In this document: piece after piece, positions 12,466 through 23,699 of the stretch
Position numbering within the stretch: the stretch's first letter is position 1
Layout of the letters: the number at the start of each line of letters is the position of its first letter
From: Rhizopus sp. PT2906
Lineage: Eukaryota; Mucoromycota; Mucoromycetes; Mucorales; Rhizopodaceae
DNA: 64,000 bases
Direction: 5' to 3'
NCBI GenBank assembly: GCA_025529335.1
Contig: JAMYHX010000182.1
Span: 1-64,000, forward strand
Position numbers and translations under genes: made by a program
Notes under the pieces: model-generated
What the model was told of the DNA's origin: nothing
Databases searched by the model: none
What the model saw: only the letters and a program-made list of their open reading frames with translations

Positions 12466-13206
12466 TTTTCTCTGTTTTATTCAAGAGATAAAGAGGAACG
12501 GAGGGGATTAGATTATATGACCATTTGTTATATTCAAAGCGATTATTTTCTTTCAGATCAAACATTGTCTGCACAATTCTCGATCTATAAAAAGTAAAGC
12601 TAAATTTCCGATTAAGGGCGTACTAAGCTATGGTCACTACAAAAAGTCCAAACATTGCCTGTAATAGAAAAATGCTAATTTCAGACAACAAATGAGACAA
12701 CAAATAATAATAGAAGAGAGCCCATCAGAAGCAAAAGAATGAGATATAAAAGGAAATGATTAGTAAATCAGCCATCACACTGATATTAAATACTTACATC
12801 ATAAAGTAGAATACTAATATTAGAATGCAGGAAAAGGAAGAGTAAGTAGTGTAATCACTGTGGTCAATTCTCAAAAAGAGGATAGATAAAAATCATCCTC
12901 CGAATGTGGGCCAAATAACTAATATAGATTAAAATACATATTGTTTTTTTGCGTATCCAATTTTTTTTTTGTTGATGTCTTGGTAGCCATTTATGTATTT
13001 TTGGATCATACAATATAAAAAGCTTAATCAGTATTTCGTATTTACACAAAATGAATAAGGCTGTGTGATCAGTGAACTATAAAAATCGTCACCCTTATTC
13101 AAAAAAACAAAATAAAATATCATACAATGTCTTACTACAACCAAAGCCCCCCAGAATTTGCTTTTGGATGGAGATAATGAAGTTCAAAAAACAAAGAAAA
13201 AAAAAT
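12466..13206. other. intergenic, no gene recognised
   Basis: AT-rich spacer upstream of the RING-LON gene and downstream of the decayed transposase. Short open frames (for example around 12864-13049) have no coding features. No clear terminal inverted repeat of the neighbouring transposon was found. Confidence 0.5.
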
Positions 13207-14600
13207 TCAAAGCATTGGTTCAAGTGCTATACATCTGTCAAAAAATGAGTAAGAATGTTTTACCCAGGTTTGACAATTATTAACAGTAACATGCTTGGCC
13301 GATTCGATGATTCTATTAGTCAGATTATCACCTTCAGATAAACGCTCCCTTCTTACTTCAGCCTTAAGTTTGGACCAAAACAATTCGATGGGATTTAAAA
13401 AAGGTGAATAAGGAGGTAATTAAGCGACCTTATAGCCTCGGGACAGAATTATACCGTGCACTTCAGGAACTTTATGAATGGCAGCATTATCCATAATGAA
13501 ATATCGACCTCTCATTCCATGCTTGTCTAGAGTATCCATTAAACCAACAATAAATTGTAAAAAATGCTCACTTCGTGTGCCCACAATACCATTTATTTCT
13601 GGGACGTTAACCGGTCCACCGTCTTCCCTCTTTCTTTTCTTGTTTGATCCGCGTTTTTTTTTTTTTGGACAGCTTTCGGCTTGCGCAAAGTCAAAGCAAT
13701 GATACCTCTTTCGCAGATAGCTCCAACAATTGTCACATTGATGCCTCTGTTTGTAGGAACAACTGCCTTAGCAGGTATTCCTCTCTTTGATCTACCGAAA
13801 TTACGTCTGAGGTGCATGTTAAAACCAGCTTCGTCAATGAAGATACAATTATTATGCCAATCCATAGCTTCATCGAATTTCCACTTTAGCACTGTTTCTT
13901 TACGTCTCTGCAGTGATTTTTCAGATGTTCTTGCAGCAATAACTTTATCCAGTCTTTTAAGAGTGAGTGATGCATGATTAACCATATGCTTGTGAAGACC
14001 TGAAAGTGTGATTGATCCTATTTTAGGAAAGGTACTAAGCAAAGCGTCTCTCGCTTCCTAAAGTACTGCGTCGGCTTTCTCGTCATAGAAACTACAAAGG
14101 AAATCAGTATGCACCTTATCAAACTTTCTGTTGTTTCCTCCTTGATATGATCGCTTTTTCTGTCCTGGCAATCGTTCTACGTAATATTGTGCTATTCTTT
14201 CCTTGATGCCGATGATTAATCCTGCGCCTCTGGCCGACATTCCTAGTTCAATTGTCAAATCAAGAAGCTCCTGTATTTGTAATCCAGTGTAAGATCGGTA
14301 CGGACACCTAGCTCTAGGACTAATTTTAACTGACGTTGATGCTTTTGCATTTGGTATAGTTGAAAGTTTATCATTTGCTGACGATGCAGCAATTGGAGCA
14401 GTTGCCGGTAGACTGTGATCATTTATTAAATTTGAGCTTAAGTTTTGAAACATTTCGAAATCCATCAGTCTCTTCAGGTCAGGTCCAGTTTTTTTCAATT
14501 GTGTTTCGTGCTGCTGATTGGGATTCTAGTGATGCCATTCAGTTGTAGACACTGCGTACAAATCACTTGAGCCTCTTTCTTCGATGTCCATCATTTCAGT
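13207..14600 (-). pseudogene. decayed Tc1/IS630-type DDE transposase (element 1)
   Basis: Minus-strand relic. The N-terminal part, at 14498-14058, has a helix-turn-helix-like segment (TGLQIQELLDLTIELGMSAR, then GIKERIAQYYVERL). The DDE core follows from 14042: first Asp in CIFIDEAGFN, second in YFIMDNAAIH, Glu in LNPIELFWSKLK. There are 34 residues between the second Asp and the Glu, as in Tc1-like DD34E enzymes. Disablements: an in-frame TAG after HH (near 14528), TAG at 14055-14057, a one-base frame change at the A-run near 13660, and TAA in place of the usual Tyr before LPPYSP (near 13421). The frame closes at 13207. Ends of the element were not identified. Confidence 0.85.
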
Positions 14601-14643
14601 AGTCGGAGTTTCTTCCACTATATTAAAGCAATACATAAATTCT

Positions 14644-14675
14644 GCAAATCGATTGGAAAAAACAATACATGCTTT
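14644..14675 (+). repeat. short direct repeat, copy 1
   Basis: About 32 bases beginning GCAAATCGATTGGAAAAAAC recur at 15638-15669 with one mismatch in the shared core. The copies are about 1 kb apart in the same orientation and flank the orphan ORF region. Confidence 0.85.
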
Positions 14676-15165
14676 GCTTTATACTTGGTTGGTGTCCAAA
14701 CCATTTTTGGAAGTGAGTTTAAACTAATGGCTTCATTATTTTCACCTTCGGTAATATTGAAAAGTTTGGTAAGGTGAAAGTTTTCTTCACTCATTGACGT
14801 GTTTGATGGGATAATCATTATAATATTCTATATCTTACAGTAGAGCATACATTCTACTTTACATTCCTCTATCGCATCTGATAAGAATAACCTATAATAA
14901 TAACTATAGTAGCTACCAGTATAACAATAATAATACAAGCATAAATAATGTCAGTGACGACAATAATATAAATAGCAGTCATAGATTCTCTCTCCTTATA
15001 AAACGAACACGCGTTTTATTTAACAACATTCAGCTTTTCTTTTTAAAGAATCTAATTCGCATGGCATCGACTTAATAGCCTTTTTTCAATAACAAACAAA
15101 GCTGAATACAACACTCATGCTGCTGATATAGAAATATGCTTCTATTGAATACACTTGATTACAAA
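14676..15165. other. AT-rich spacer in accessory region
   Basis: Holds a short minus-strand open frame at 14618-14818 (67 codons, SEENFHLTKLFNITEGENN) that may be a remnant of an element but is not recognised. The rest, with runs of AATAATAA, shows no gene. Confidence 0.4.
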
Positions 15166-15593
15166 TAGCTAGATATTTAGATGATACAATTTGCCTATGG
15201 AGTCTAAGATATGAACATGAAGAAAGACTATATGAACTTTGGTTGGAGCGAAGACTCCTTTTGGAGCCAGAGTTTGAAAAACTTACTGAAGAATTGTTGA
15301 ATCTAATAAACTTTTATTGGTCAATGAAGGTAAATCTTCAACAAAAAAATTCCGCAAATGAAGAGTACATGATTAATGATTTTATACCTTACAAGAATTT
15401 ACTTGAAGAAGCCGTCGATGCTATTTTAGAACTTCAAGAAGAGCACAAAAAGAAGCTTGGTCTGTATCGATTTACCACCCCAACGAAAGAAACATTAGAT
15501 ATCGTTGTAAACCCAAGTATCTTGAAACTCACAGAGGAATACGATAAAGCTGGTATGCATCATCTTGGCCCATTCTTTACATCAACATTTTAA
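15166..15593 (+). CDS. unrecognised orphan open segment
   Basis: An open frame without an ATG at its start runs from just after a possible acceptor (ACAAATAG, 15160-15167) to a TAA at 15591. It encodes a charged, helix-prone sequence (WSLRYEHEERLYELWLERRL, EELLNLINFYWSM, AVDAILELQEEHKKKLGLYR). The composition looks like real protein rather than chance, but I recognise no family. A preceding exon with the start codon was not found, so this is either the 3' exon of an orphan gene or a fragment of a mobile-element protein. It lies between the two copies of a 32-bp direct repeat. Confidence 0.35.
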
Positions 15594-15637
15594 TCCGCAA
15601 AAAAATTCAAATTATCCACAAAAAAAAAAAATAGTAC

Positions 15638-15669
15638 GCAAATCGATTGGAAAAAACAATACGTGCTTT
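15638..15669 (+). repeat. short direct repeat, copy 2
   Basis: Second copy of the repeat at 14644-14675, one mismatch in the first 31 bases. See that entry. Confidence 0.85.
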
Positions 15670-16015
15670 CTTCCTAGATCGAAATTTAGGGTTTATATTT
15701 GTATGAAGGCTTATGGGAAATCACTACCATATTTGGTAAGTAACTCTTAGACGTCAGTTTGAAATATGCGAGCGTGGTGCCCCATAAGAAATTTGCTTTT
15801 AACTATCTAATATAGGCTTACATTACTTCTTAGCAACGGCTACTCTCGCTTATATATGCGTAAAGGTGTTGGTGTTAATGAATAGATTCGAATAAAGGTT
15901 TCTATAAGAAATATTATTACCAAAGATAGTAATAACCACTATTATTTAAAGTTCGTGGAGTTAAAAGTGTGGTGTCCCTTAATAAAACCGTTTTTCACAA
16001 TAGACAATAAGAAAA
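15670..16015. other. spacer, no gene recognised
   Basis: AT-rich. Two similar short motifs, TGGTGCCCCATAAGAAA near 15775 and TGGTGTCCCTTAATAAAA near 15970, are suggestive of old repeat ends, but I cannot tie them to an element. Confidence 0.35.
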
Positions 16016-16344
16016 GGTGTACACTACGCGCACGAGAAAACCTACGAGAAGGTTAATGTTACGGACTAGTGGGATATCATTGATATAATATTACTTGAAT
16101 GATCTTGGTTCTTTATCGATCAAACTGACAACATAAAATAAAAATACAGCAATAACCGCATTTTATCTCTTTCTTTTTGAAACTTTATAAAAGTCTCTTT
16201 TACATCAATGAGTATGGAAAGATGTCTGTTGTCTGAGCAGGTTTAGCTTGACGCTGTACATTCTAAAGGTTTGTGGACGACATCACAGGTAGTGCTTGTA
16301 ACATTAACTCTCTCTTGGATTTCCTCGTGCGCGTAGTGTACACC
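16016..16344. mobile_element. MITE-like element with 47-bp terminal inverted repeats
   Basis: The left arm (16016-16062) and the reverse complement of the right arm (16298-16344) agree at 41 of 47 positions. The outer 21 bases (GGTGTACACTACGCGCACGA plus G) and the inner ten (TTAATGTTAC) are identical. The 235-bp interior is non-coding. Long inverted repeats around a short non-coding core are the mark of MITEs or foldback elements. No clear target-site duplication is visible next to the arms, so the exact ends may differ by a few bases. It sits about 390 bp from the 3' end of F-box gene A. Confidence 0.85.
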
Positions 16345-16732
16345 ATCCGTTCTGTGTCCCTCTCTCTTTGTTGCTTACTGTCGCCATAAAAGCATGATAA
16401 CTATTACCAGAAAACAAGCGATATATATGCTTTATTGTACACTATTTAACGATGAAAGTGTAAAGCAACTTGTCCCAACTGTTGATGCTCTGAAGACTCT
16501 GGAAATCTGTTACAAAGATGATACAATGGTGACCCCCACTTACAAAATAAATGTCTATCCTTTCGTATACAAAAGATATGCAGACAAGCAAAAAGCACGA
16601 TCTATTGAAGATAACACAAGCGAGAGTAAAAATCAACTGTATTTAGGTGCATAACAAATGTATACCTTTTCTACTCTAAAGAGTGTATCATCTAATTTAA
16701 GTACTTGTGGAATAAAGAAGTTTCTTTTATTA
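16345..16732. other. spacer, short ORF only
   Basis: Contains an 86-codon plus-strand frame at 16394-16654 (MITITRKQAIYMLYCTLFND). It has no recognisable features and I do not call it a gene. The rest is the 3' flank of F-box gene A. Confidence 0.4.
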
Positions 16733-18451
16733 TTATATCATCAGTTCAATATAGACATTGTTTAGCTCAAAGCGAGCAGGAGCATTACATATTATTATAT
16801 ATCTATGTTTACCAGGCAAGCACTCCCACAGCGCAACCCCTTCCTCATTTGTTATAGTCTTTGGAATCTCGCCAGCACATACTTTGATATATTGACACCT
16901 TCCCTTTATTTCTACACATACAAGCTCTCTTTCTGGAGTTTGTGCAGAATCAAGCCATTCATCGGTAGTCAATGATAACATTTCCAAGTACAGATCATCC
17001 AATTCTATCAGAATATCTCTAAAGTAGTTAGCACCATCAAACATTCTGCCTTTGTACAAATGCAACTCTTTCAAGTTTGGAAAAGATATAGCAAGCTGGT
17101 TGAAAAAACCAGGACAATACCAGGATTTTTCAATACGCAAAATTCGTACTGATTCATAAACACAGTCATAAGTATCCTTTAATCTGTACCAGTAAAGAGT
17201 CAATTCCTGCAAGTTACAAGCCCTTTCCATAAATAAAGCGGCATATTTTGACGAGTAAATCCCCATATATTTTCCCTTTAAGCACATTTTATGAAAGTTT
17301 GGCATTTTGCTGCTTATAAAATCATTTTTTCTGACAATGCAAATAAACAAATATATGGGTAAGCTGATTTGGCATTCGATTGTATGGTTCCATGACTTGC
17401 ATAAATCAATGGTGAATTCAGGCAAATTGGTTGGTGTCCATTTTATAGAATTACACGCTTTAAGCTTGGAAGGACTACAGGCGATGTTGAGACATTCATC
17501 AATCATTGTATATATTTGTTCATAATTTTCCTTGTGTTCTATTTCTGCTTTTAATGTTAAAGAAACTGCCTTTTTCTGAGGTGTAAACAAAAAATCCTTT
17601 AGCTGTTTATAGATTTCGCCAAAGTTTGATTGTATCGATGTTATTTCGATCCAAAAGGTTATATTTGAAAGGTTGACCAAGCTTGTAGTAATATAATCAA
17701 CCAACACCTTGGGTATCAAGGAACGGCATCTAACACTTAGAGTGTTCAATGAGGGGCATACAGCAAAGTCAGCCATCAGTCTTGTATGATCGTCCATGTC
17801 GATATACAGATCTAGGTCGGTTAAATTGGAGCATGCATTACAAATGAACATAAAATCTTGTATGTTTGTGATAACCACTGTCGAAGGTAAGGCTAGCTCT
17901 TCAAGTAATGGAAAGTCTATTACAAAATGAAATCCTAGAGTATCTTCGAGCCATCTTATGACCTTGATGGTGTCTTTATACTTGTAATAATGATCCAATT
18001 TAAATGCTTGGTCATAGTAAAACCGATCAAGTCTATGAAGCTTCCATTTTATATTATCATCAACTTTAAGTAAGTAACGATACAAGCTGCCTTCACAAGT
18101 AGTCGGAGAAATGCTAACCGATGTAACCTCAGGGCAACATTTGACAAACGTTTCATAGTTTTCTAATGATATCCTCGTATCAGCCATCCCTCTGTTCTCA
18201 CCAGTAGTGACCCGTTTGACATATTTTCCAAATGGAACAAGTTGATCAGATGCTGGATTCTCGTGAAAGTCTATGAATTCAGCAATTTGAGACGCGCTGT
18301 TGATTTGAATGCTATGAAAAAGATGCGGTGTAGTTAAAATATACCATGATACGCAAACAAGCCGGCATTCTTTAAGGGTTGTCCTGTCTGTGTGCTGAAA
18401 GACATGATCGAGTATATCTGCTGATAGATGATGGATTGTTGTCGTCGTCAT
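16733..18451 (-). CDS. F-box protein with LRR-like repeats (family member A)
   Basis: Single exon, 572 residues from the ATG at 18451 (MTTTTIHHLSADILDHVF). Codons upstream of it in the same open frame lack an ATG. The F-box covers about residues 6-50 (LSADILDHVFQH, LKECRLVCVSWY, LFHSIQI). The rest is a series of irregular leucine-rich segments (CSNLTDLDLYIDMDD, CPSLNTLSVRC, FPNLKELHLYKG). It is likely the substrate-recognition subunit of an SCF ubiquitin ligase, binding Skp1 through the F-box. It shares a signature with the F-box gene at 58319: DDNIKWKL..RL and then DHYYKYKD[ST]I. The target is unknown. Confidence 0.85.
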   Translation of the reverse strand: MTTTTIHHLSADILDHVFQHTDRTTLKECRLVCVSWYILTTPHLFHSIQINSASQIAEFIDFHENPASDQLVPFGKYVKRVTTGENRGMADTRISLENYETFVKCCPEVTSVSISPTTCEGSLYRYLLKVDDNIKWKLHRLDRFYYDQAFKLDHYYKYKDTIKVIRWLEDTLGFHFVIDFPLLEELALPSTVVITNIQDFMFICNACSNLTDLDLYIDMDDHTRLMADFAVCPSLNTLSVRCRSLIPKVLVDYITTSLVNLSNITFWIEITSIQSNFGEIYKQLKDFLFTPQKKAVSLTLKAEIEHKENYEQIYTMIDECLNIACSPSKLKACNSIKWTPTNLPEFTIDLCKSWNHTIECQISLPIYLFICIVRKNDFISSKMPNFHKMCLKGKYMGIYSSKYAALFMERACNLQELTLYWYRLKDTYDCVYESVRILRIEKSWYCPGFFNQLAISFPNLKELHLYKGRMFDGANYFRDILIELDDLYLEMLSLTTDEWLDSAQTPERELVCVEIKGRCQYIKVCAGEIPKTITNEEGVALWECLPGKHRYIIICNAPARFELNNVYIELMI

Positions 18452-18947
18452 GAGATACTGTAACAAGGGAAGAAAGAAGAAAGAAAGAGTGCCTTAAACA
18501 ACAAAAAAGCCCAAAGCCTCATCTACCTTATGTTGTGTTACTACTAAAATATGTGGCGTTTGATGGATTCGATGTTTATTGACAGCAGCTTTATTTTATT
18601 GTCAAGTATAATAACAAATATTCCTTAAATAATCATACTTTCTCTAGTTTTCTATATAAGCTTTGATTTGTGAGCCCACAAACAAAGAAAAAGCAGAGGA
18701 TAATTACTTGATTAAACATGACAATACAAAATAAAGTTTTTCTAAAAGTATACAATTGGTCTTCTTTAAGCAAAGATAAGAGATGGGAAAGGGGAGGGGA
18801 GGGGAGATCATATTTTATATTTTCATGTCTAACCAAATAATTCAAGCGTTGAAACAAATTCTACTTGAATTGGTGGAGACACCCAAATACAAAATACAAA
18901 ATATGGTTTGCTGATCCAGAGAAATAGTCTAAATAATAATACTTGGC
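18452..18947. other. intergenic, no gene recognised
   Basis: Promoter side of F-box gene A and 3' flank of the decayed gene. A G/A-rich stretch lies near 18785-18807. Nothing else is recognised. Confidence 0.5.
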
Positions 18948-19700
18948 TCAATCGCATGTCATATTATCTTCCGCATCAAAGAACCGGTCGTCATCTTCGT
19001 CAGCAGCATCGTCAATATCAATCAGCGTGTTGGAGAAATCGAATTGGGAGAGATGTTCATGGCGATAGTGATTTTCAAAGGCAGCGGAGAAAGACCAGCT
19101 TTCCATGATGGCAATATCATCTTTAGGAGTACCTGATTTAAGAGCAAGAGATGAAGCGATGGACCGAAGAGAACCCCGCGATTCTATTGTGGATATTCCA
19201 ATAAACTTGCCGTTCTAACGTTGAATAGTACGAACACTGAGCAGCTTGAGCGGAACGTAAGAGTGTAGAAACAGTGTATCAGGAAAATCAGAAGAGTGAC
19301 GATTGTTGAAGACTTGATATGTGGTGACCGGGCAAATCTGCCGGAAGATGGTGTTCTTTTACTTCAAACGACTTGATAATTCTTCGATGTTTATGTTTCT
19401 CTTTAAGACAGTGGACCTCAAAGTATAACGAGTCAGTGCTAGTCACTTTTGTTGAACTGAACCATGTTTTCTCATTTCAGATACGAGGTAAGATGATCCC
19501 AACAATTATGTAACTGTTATTTTTTCCTGTTAACCTGATTTTATTAGGTCTCAAAGTAACATTTTATATAACTACCCTGGAAGAAGGCGTTTATCTTCTG
19601 CAGGACATAGGCAGCATAGTACTCCTTGCATCAGTTAGCGAAATGCCACTCTTTATCAATATAAAGAATATCAGCTTGCTCCTGCAAATCTCAGTGTTTT
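18948..19700 (-). pseudogene. decayed unrecognised gene
   Basis: On the minus strand one frame stays coherent from about 19480 down to a TGA at 18948-18950, interrupted by only three stops: TGA at 19443-19445, TAA at 19359-19361 and TAG at 19215-19217. It reads with protein-like composition throughout, for example STVLKRNINIEELSSRL, HSSDFPDTLFLHSYVPLKLL, and a C-terminus SWSFSAAFENHYRHEHLSQ followed by an acidic tail ending EDNMTCD. Further upstream, near 19560-19700, another open stretch (EYYAAYVLQKINAFFQGSY) may be an earlier part. I do not recognise the family. Some stops could be removed by introns (GTAAAA at about 19362, TAG acceptor at 19215), so a spliced gene is not excluded. Confidence 0.5.
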
Positions 19701-20180
19701 TGGGAAAGCTGTATAACAAAGAGCAGAATATTCGCAACTGAAGATAGAAATTAACTATGATGCTTTTACCTCATCGATAAAAGAATCAAAGGACCAATCC
19801 TCAACCTGCCCAACTAATTTATAATGGAATATACATAATAAACTAATGTTATGTTAGTATCTTGATATGATTTTCCCAATAAACTCGTGGATAAAATAAA
19901 AATTGCTTAATCGTATGACTGATGTCAACCTGTATATATTTCCATGACTATAATTCGACTTTTCCATAAGCAGTATAAAAATACTAGCTCAAGTTGTTTG
20001 TTAATAAGACTATTTATACTATGAAACAAGTCCTTTCTGTGCAATGACCCGCCAATATCATGTAACAAAGTGTTTCTTGTGTTTGCAGGAACGTGAATCA
20101 ACTTCCGCAATCTGAGAATAAAACATTGATTTTCAGTGCACACACACACAAGTTGCTTTTTTTCCAGTGTGTTTAAAGAT
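19701..20180. other. upstream region of VPS34
   Basis: Holds the VPS34 promoter, divergent to the decayed gene. A CA-repeat (ACACACACACA) lies near 20140. A minus-strand open frame at 19925-20250 overlaps VPS34 exon 1 and is not supported. Confidence 0.5.
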
Positions 20181-23100
20181 ATGGATTTCTCGTATTGCTT
20201 GACTAAAGATGTCCAATTGCCTGTTTCAATAAGAATGTAACTGTTCATCACATATTGTTATAAACACGAGTTAATCGATACATAGTTCAACATTAGAAGG
20301 ACAAAGTGGTTCATGGAGAATTAAAGAGTAAACAGAAAAAACACAGTATTCAGATGGATCGATTGACGTTTGTTAGATGAAATAGTAAACCATTACCAGA
20401 CCTTTATGTTACTGTTCAACTCTTTGGTGATAATAAACCGTTGACAGTGCCTGTGAGGACAAGTTACAAGGCATTTAAGAACCATTGGAGGTTTGAAAAA
20501 TAGAACTTGTAAAGAAACTATTACTTATTCCCTTATTAGTTGGAATGAATGGCTAACACTCCCAATCAAGTATTGTGATTTACCTGCTTCAGCACAGTTT
20601 GCTATTACAGTATGGAAAGCGAATGGGCCACGTAAGGTGCAACCTGTAGGCGGAACAACAGTTCGAGTATTTGGGAAACACTTGTAAGTCTATCAAATTG
20701 AAGCCCTGTCCATTTTCTAATGTATAATGGACAGTACACTAAGGAAAGGTAAACAGAAACTTCATTTGTGGCCAGATCGAGAGGCAGATGGAAAGCAGGA
20801 TACGAGTACACCAAGCAAGATAAAGACAAAGGATGGTGACGATATGAACAAATTAGAAAAGGTAAAGCAAAGGCTTATAAAGAATAAACAAGTGTGGTTG
20901 ATAAAAAGAGTTTAGCTCGTGAAAAGATATGATTGTGGTGATATTCGTCCCATAGAATGGCTGGATAACTTGGCATTTAGACAGATTGAAAAGATACATA
21001 AAGTAAAGCTGCATAATAAGCAAAGCAGAAGACCTTCTCATACATTATATTAGAATGCATCTGCTACACTTACCGAGCTTGCTCTCTATGTTGACCTTCC
21101 AAAGTTTGATTTTCCTGTCGTCTTTGGTGAAATGGTAATAACATAATGGATATGGCTACTGAAAGAGCTAATTTTTTTTTTAGGAATACACGCTACCTAC
21201 TCCATTTATCACAGATGATGCTAATAATGAAGCTCAGCAACTGGTAACAGCCATGAATCAGCCTATCCACTCAAGTGATGCCGAGTTATTGTCAATCAAC
21301 TATTCAATCATACTTGATCCTGATCTGCATCGAGATAATCCAGTAGAGGCAAAGCACCGTAGACTGGTTAGAAGTCATCGTAGTGGACCACTAGATCGTG
21401 ACCTGAAACCAAACCCAAATATTAGAGATGAGCTAAATGTAAGCAAAGGAATACATCCCCTCCTCTTTCGATAGTTAACTGTTGCTGTTTGTCATTAGAG
21501 CATTATGTCTTATCCACCTACACAAACATTAACTTCTGAAGAAAAGGACCTGATTTGGAAATTCAGATTTTATTTAACAAGAGATAAAAGGGTACATGAA
21601 AAACTATACACATTATTAGAGTACACTCAACTGAATCATATATATATGTTAGGCATTGACAAAGTTTTTAAAGTGCGTTGTCTGGACGGATTCTACAGAA
21701 GTGAGACAAGCGGTAGATTTATTACCTCTTTGGGTTGATATTGATGTGGATGATGCATTGGAGTTACTAGGCAAAGAGTTTCAAAATAGAGCTGTTCGTT
21801 CCTATGCTGTCAATCAGTTAAAGAAGGCAGATGATGACGATCTACTGCTGTATCTTTTACAGCTTGTACAGGCTCTCAAGTTCGAACACTACAACGACAA
21901 GGGCATGGATAATGATTCATCTCTAGAAAGGTTTTTAATCAGTAGGTCCTACAGCAACCCGGTATTAGGAAACTACTTTCATTGGCAAGTATTCATCAAC
22001 CCCATAGAAAGCGCTCCTATTGACTTGAAATTAGGTATGTTATGGTCGAATGTGAGGATCCTGCAGTACACAAGATGTACGCCAAGGTGACATATGACTA
22101 CTTTAATGCACTTATGGAAGTACCAAGAGGATATGCCAGAAGAGAAGAGCTACGACAGCAGGGTACACTCATTCAGACTCTGTCTCAACTATCCAAAGAG
22201 ATTCGATTGATGAAGGAAGGAAGGGCCAAGAAGGTTGAAAAGTTACGATCTATTATTGCTGATCCAAAGGGCCAGCTTCATTCATTTCCACCGCTTCCAT
22301 TACCACTAGATCCTACCAAGCGAGTGTGTGGTATCATTGCAGAAAAATCAGGCATCTTCAACAGTAATCTTCAGCCACTGAGACTAACGTTTGTATGTGA
22401 GGATAAGAGTGAATACCCCATCATCTTTAAGACTGGAGATGACTTGCGTCAAGATCAACTTGTGATACAAATTATCTTGCTTATGGATAAATTGATGCAA
22501 AAGGAAAATTTGGATTTGAAATTAATGCCATATAAAGTATTAGCTACTGGATCAGAGCACGGATTGATGCAATTTATTCCATCCATGTCCTTGGCTGCTG
22601 TATTAAATGAACATCAAAATAATGTATTGAGCTTCTTTAGGAAGCATCATCCAAGCTCAGAACCAGGTAATGTATATGGCATTGATCCTCAAGTGATGGA
22701 GACTTATATAAGAAGTTGTGGTAAGAGAAATACATGAACAAAAGAAATTTGTATATCTTACTGATTCCAAATTAGCCGGCTATTGTGTCATCACATACCT
22801 ACTTGGTGTAGGCGATCGTCACTTGGATAACTTGTTACTCTCCCCTGATGGGCATCTATTCCATGTTGACTTTGGATTTATCTTGGGTAGGGACCCTAAG
22901 CCTTTCCCTCCACCTATGAAGCTATGTAAGGAAATGATCGAAGCTATGGGAGGAGCAAACTCGCCCTATTACATAAACTTTCAGCAATATTGTTATACAG
23001 CTTTTACAACTCTTCGTAGAAATGCCAATTTGATTCTAAACTTGTTTGCTTTGATGGTAGACGCCAATATACCAGACATCAAGATTGAACCGGATAAGGC

Positions 23101-23251
23101 AGTATTAAAAGTACAAGAAAAATTTAGACTTGACTTATCAGAAGAAGCAGCCATCTCCTATTTCAGAGGATTGATATCTGAAAGTGTCAATGCGCTCTTT
23201 CCTCAGATCATGGAGACTGTGCACAAGTGGGCACAATATTGGAGACGCTGA
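20181..23251 (+). CDS. VPS34: phosphatidylinositol 3-kinase VPS34 (class III)
   Basis: Makes PI3P on endosomes and autophagosomes, in complex with Vps15 and Beclin/Vps30. Twelve exons: 20181-20236, 20286-20327, 20386-20490, 20540-20683, 20735-20861, 20916-21002, 21054-21134, 21184-21438, 21499-21591, 21653-21984, 22035-22720 and 22776-23251; together 827 residues. The N-terminus (MDFSYCLTKDVQLPVSIR then STLEG) aligns with yeast Vps34. The C2 domain holds DLYVTVQLFG and WNEWLTLP. The helical PIK domain holds RSGPLDRDLKPNP and ADDDDLLLYLLQLVQAL. The kinase domain has GDDLRQDQL, the catalytic loop GVGDRHLDNLLL, the activation loop DFGFILGRDPKP and a C-terminal HKWAQYWRR. All key residues are intact. 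The intron at 21985-22034 starts with GC; see the finding. Confidence 0.97.
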
Positions 23252-23657
23252 AATAAGCATAATAAAGAGATACTGTATGAAAACTCAGTTGACCTCATAT
23301 TTGTTGTAAAATTAGCTTCTTATAAAAGTGTGTTTGATCTGTCAGACGCACGTTTGATAGACTAGATCATTCAATATGTTGCACATGAGGAAGAGTGAGT
23401 CATTCTGTATGCATACGGTGTACAAAATGGTAAAAATAGCTCCTGTACGCTTTACTAGGCTGCTCAAACTGTGTAACAACACTGGATAATGCAGAAAAAA
23501 GTGTCAATTTTTGGGAAATGCTTGTAATACTTGCGTGTTTAATTACAAATAGACGCGCAGTGGACCAATTTGAGCTTTAAAAGAGAAAATCAACCACTTA
23601 CAGCTTCTTATGCGCGTTTCTGTACACCGTCGTGCTGTTGCATGTCGAATGGCCTTT

Positions 23658-23699
<42 letters not shown>

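Noticed and set aside
16394..16654. Plus-strand 86-codon frame from an ATG
   Set aside because: No recognisable motif; too short to separate from chance in AT-rich DNA.
19925..20250. Minus-strand 108-codon open frame
   Set aside because: It overlaps VPS34 exon 1, which is supported by alignment to the Vps34 N-terminus and by exon phases.
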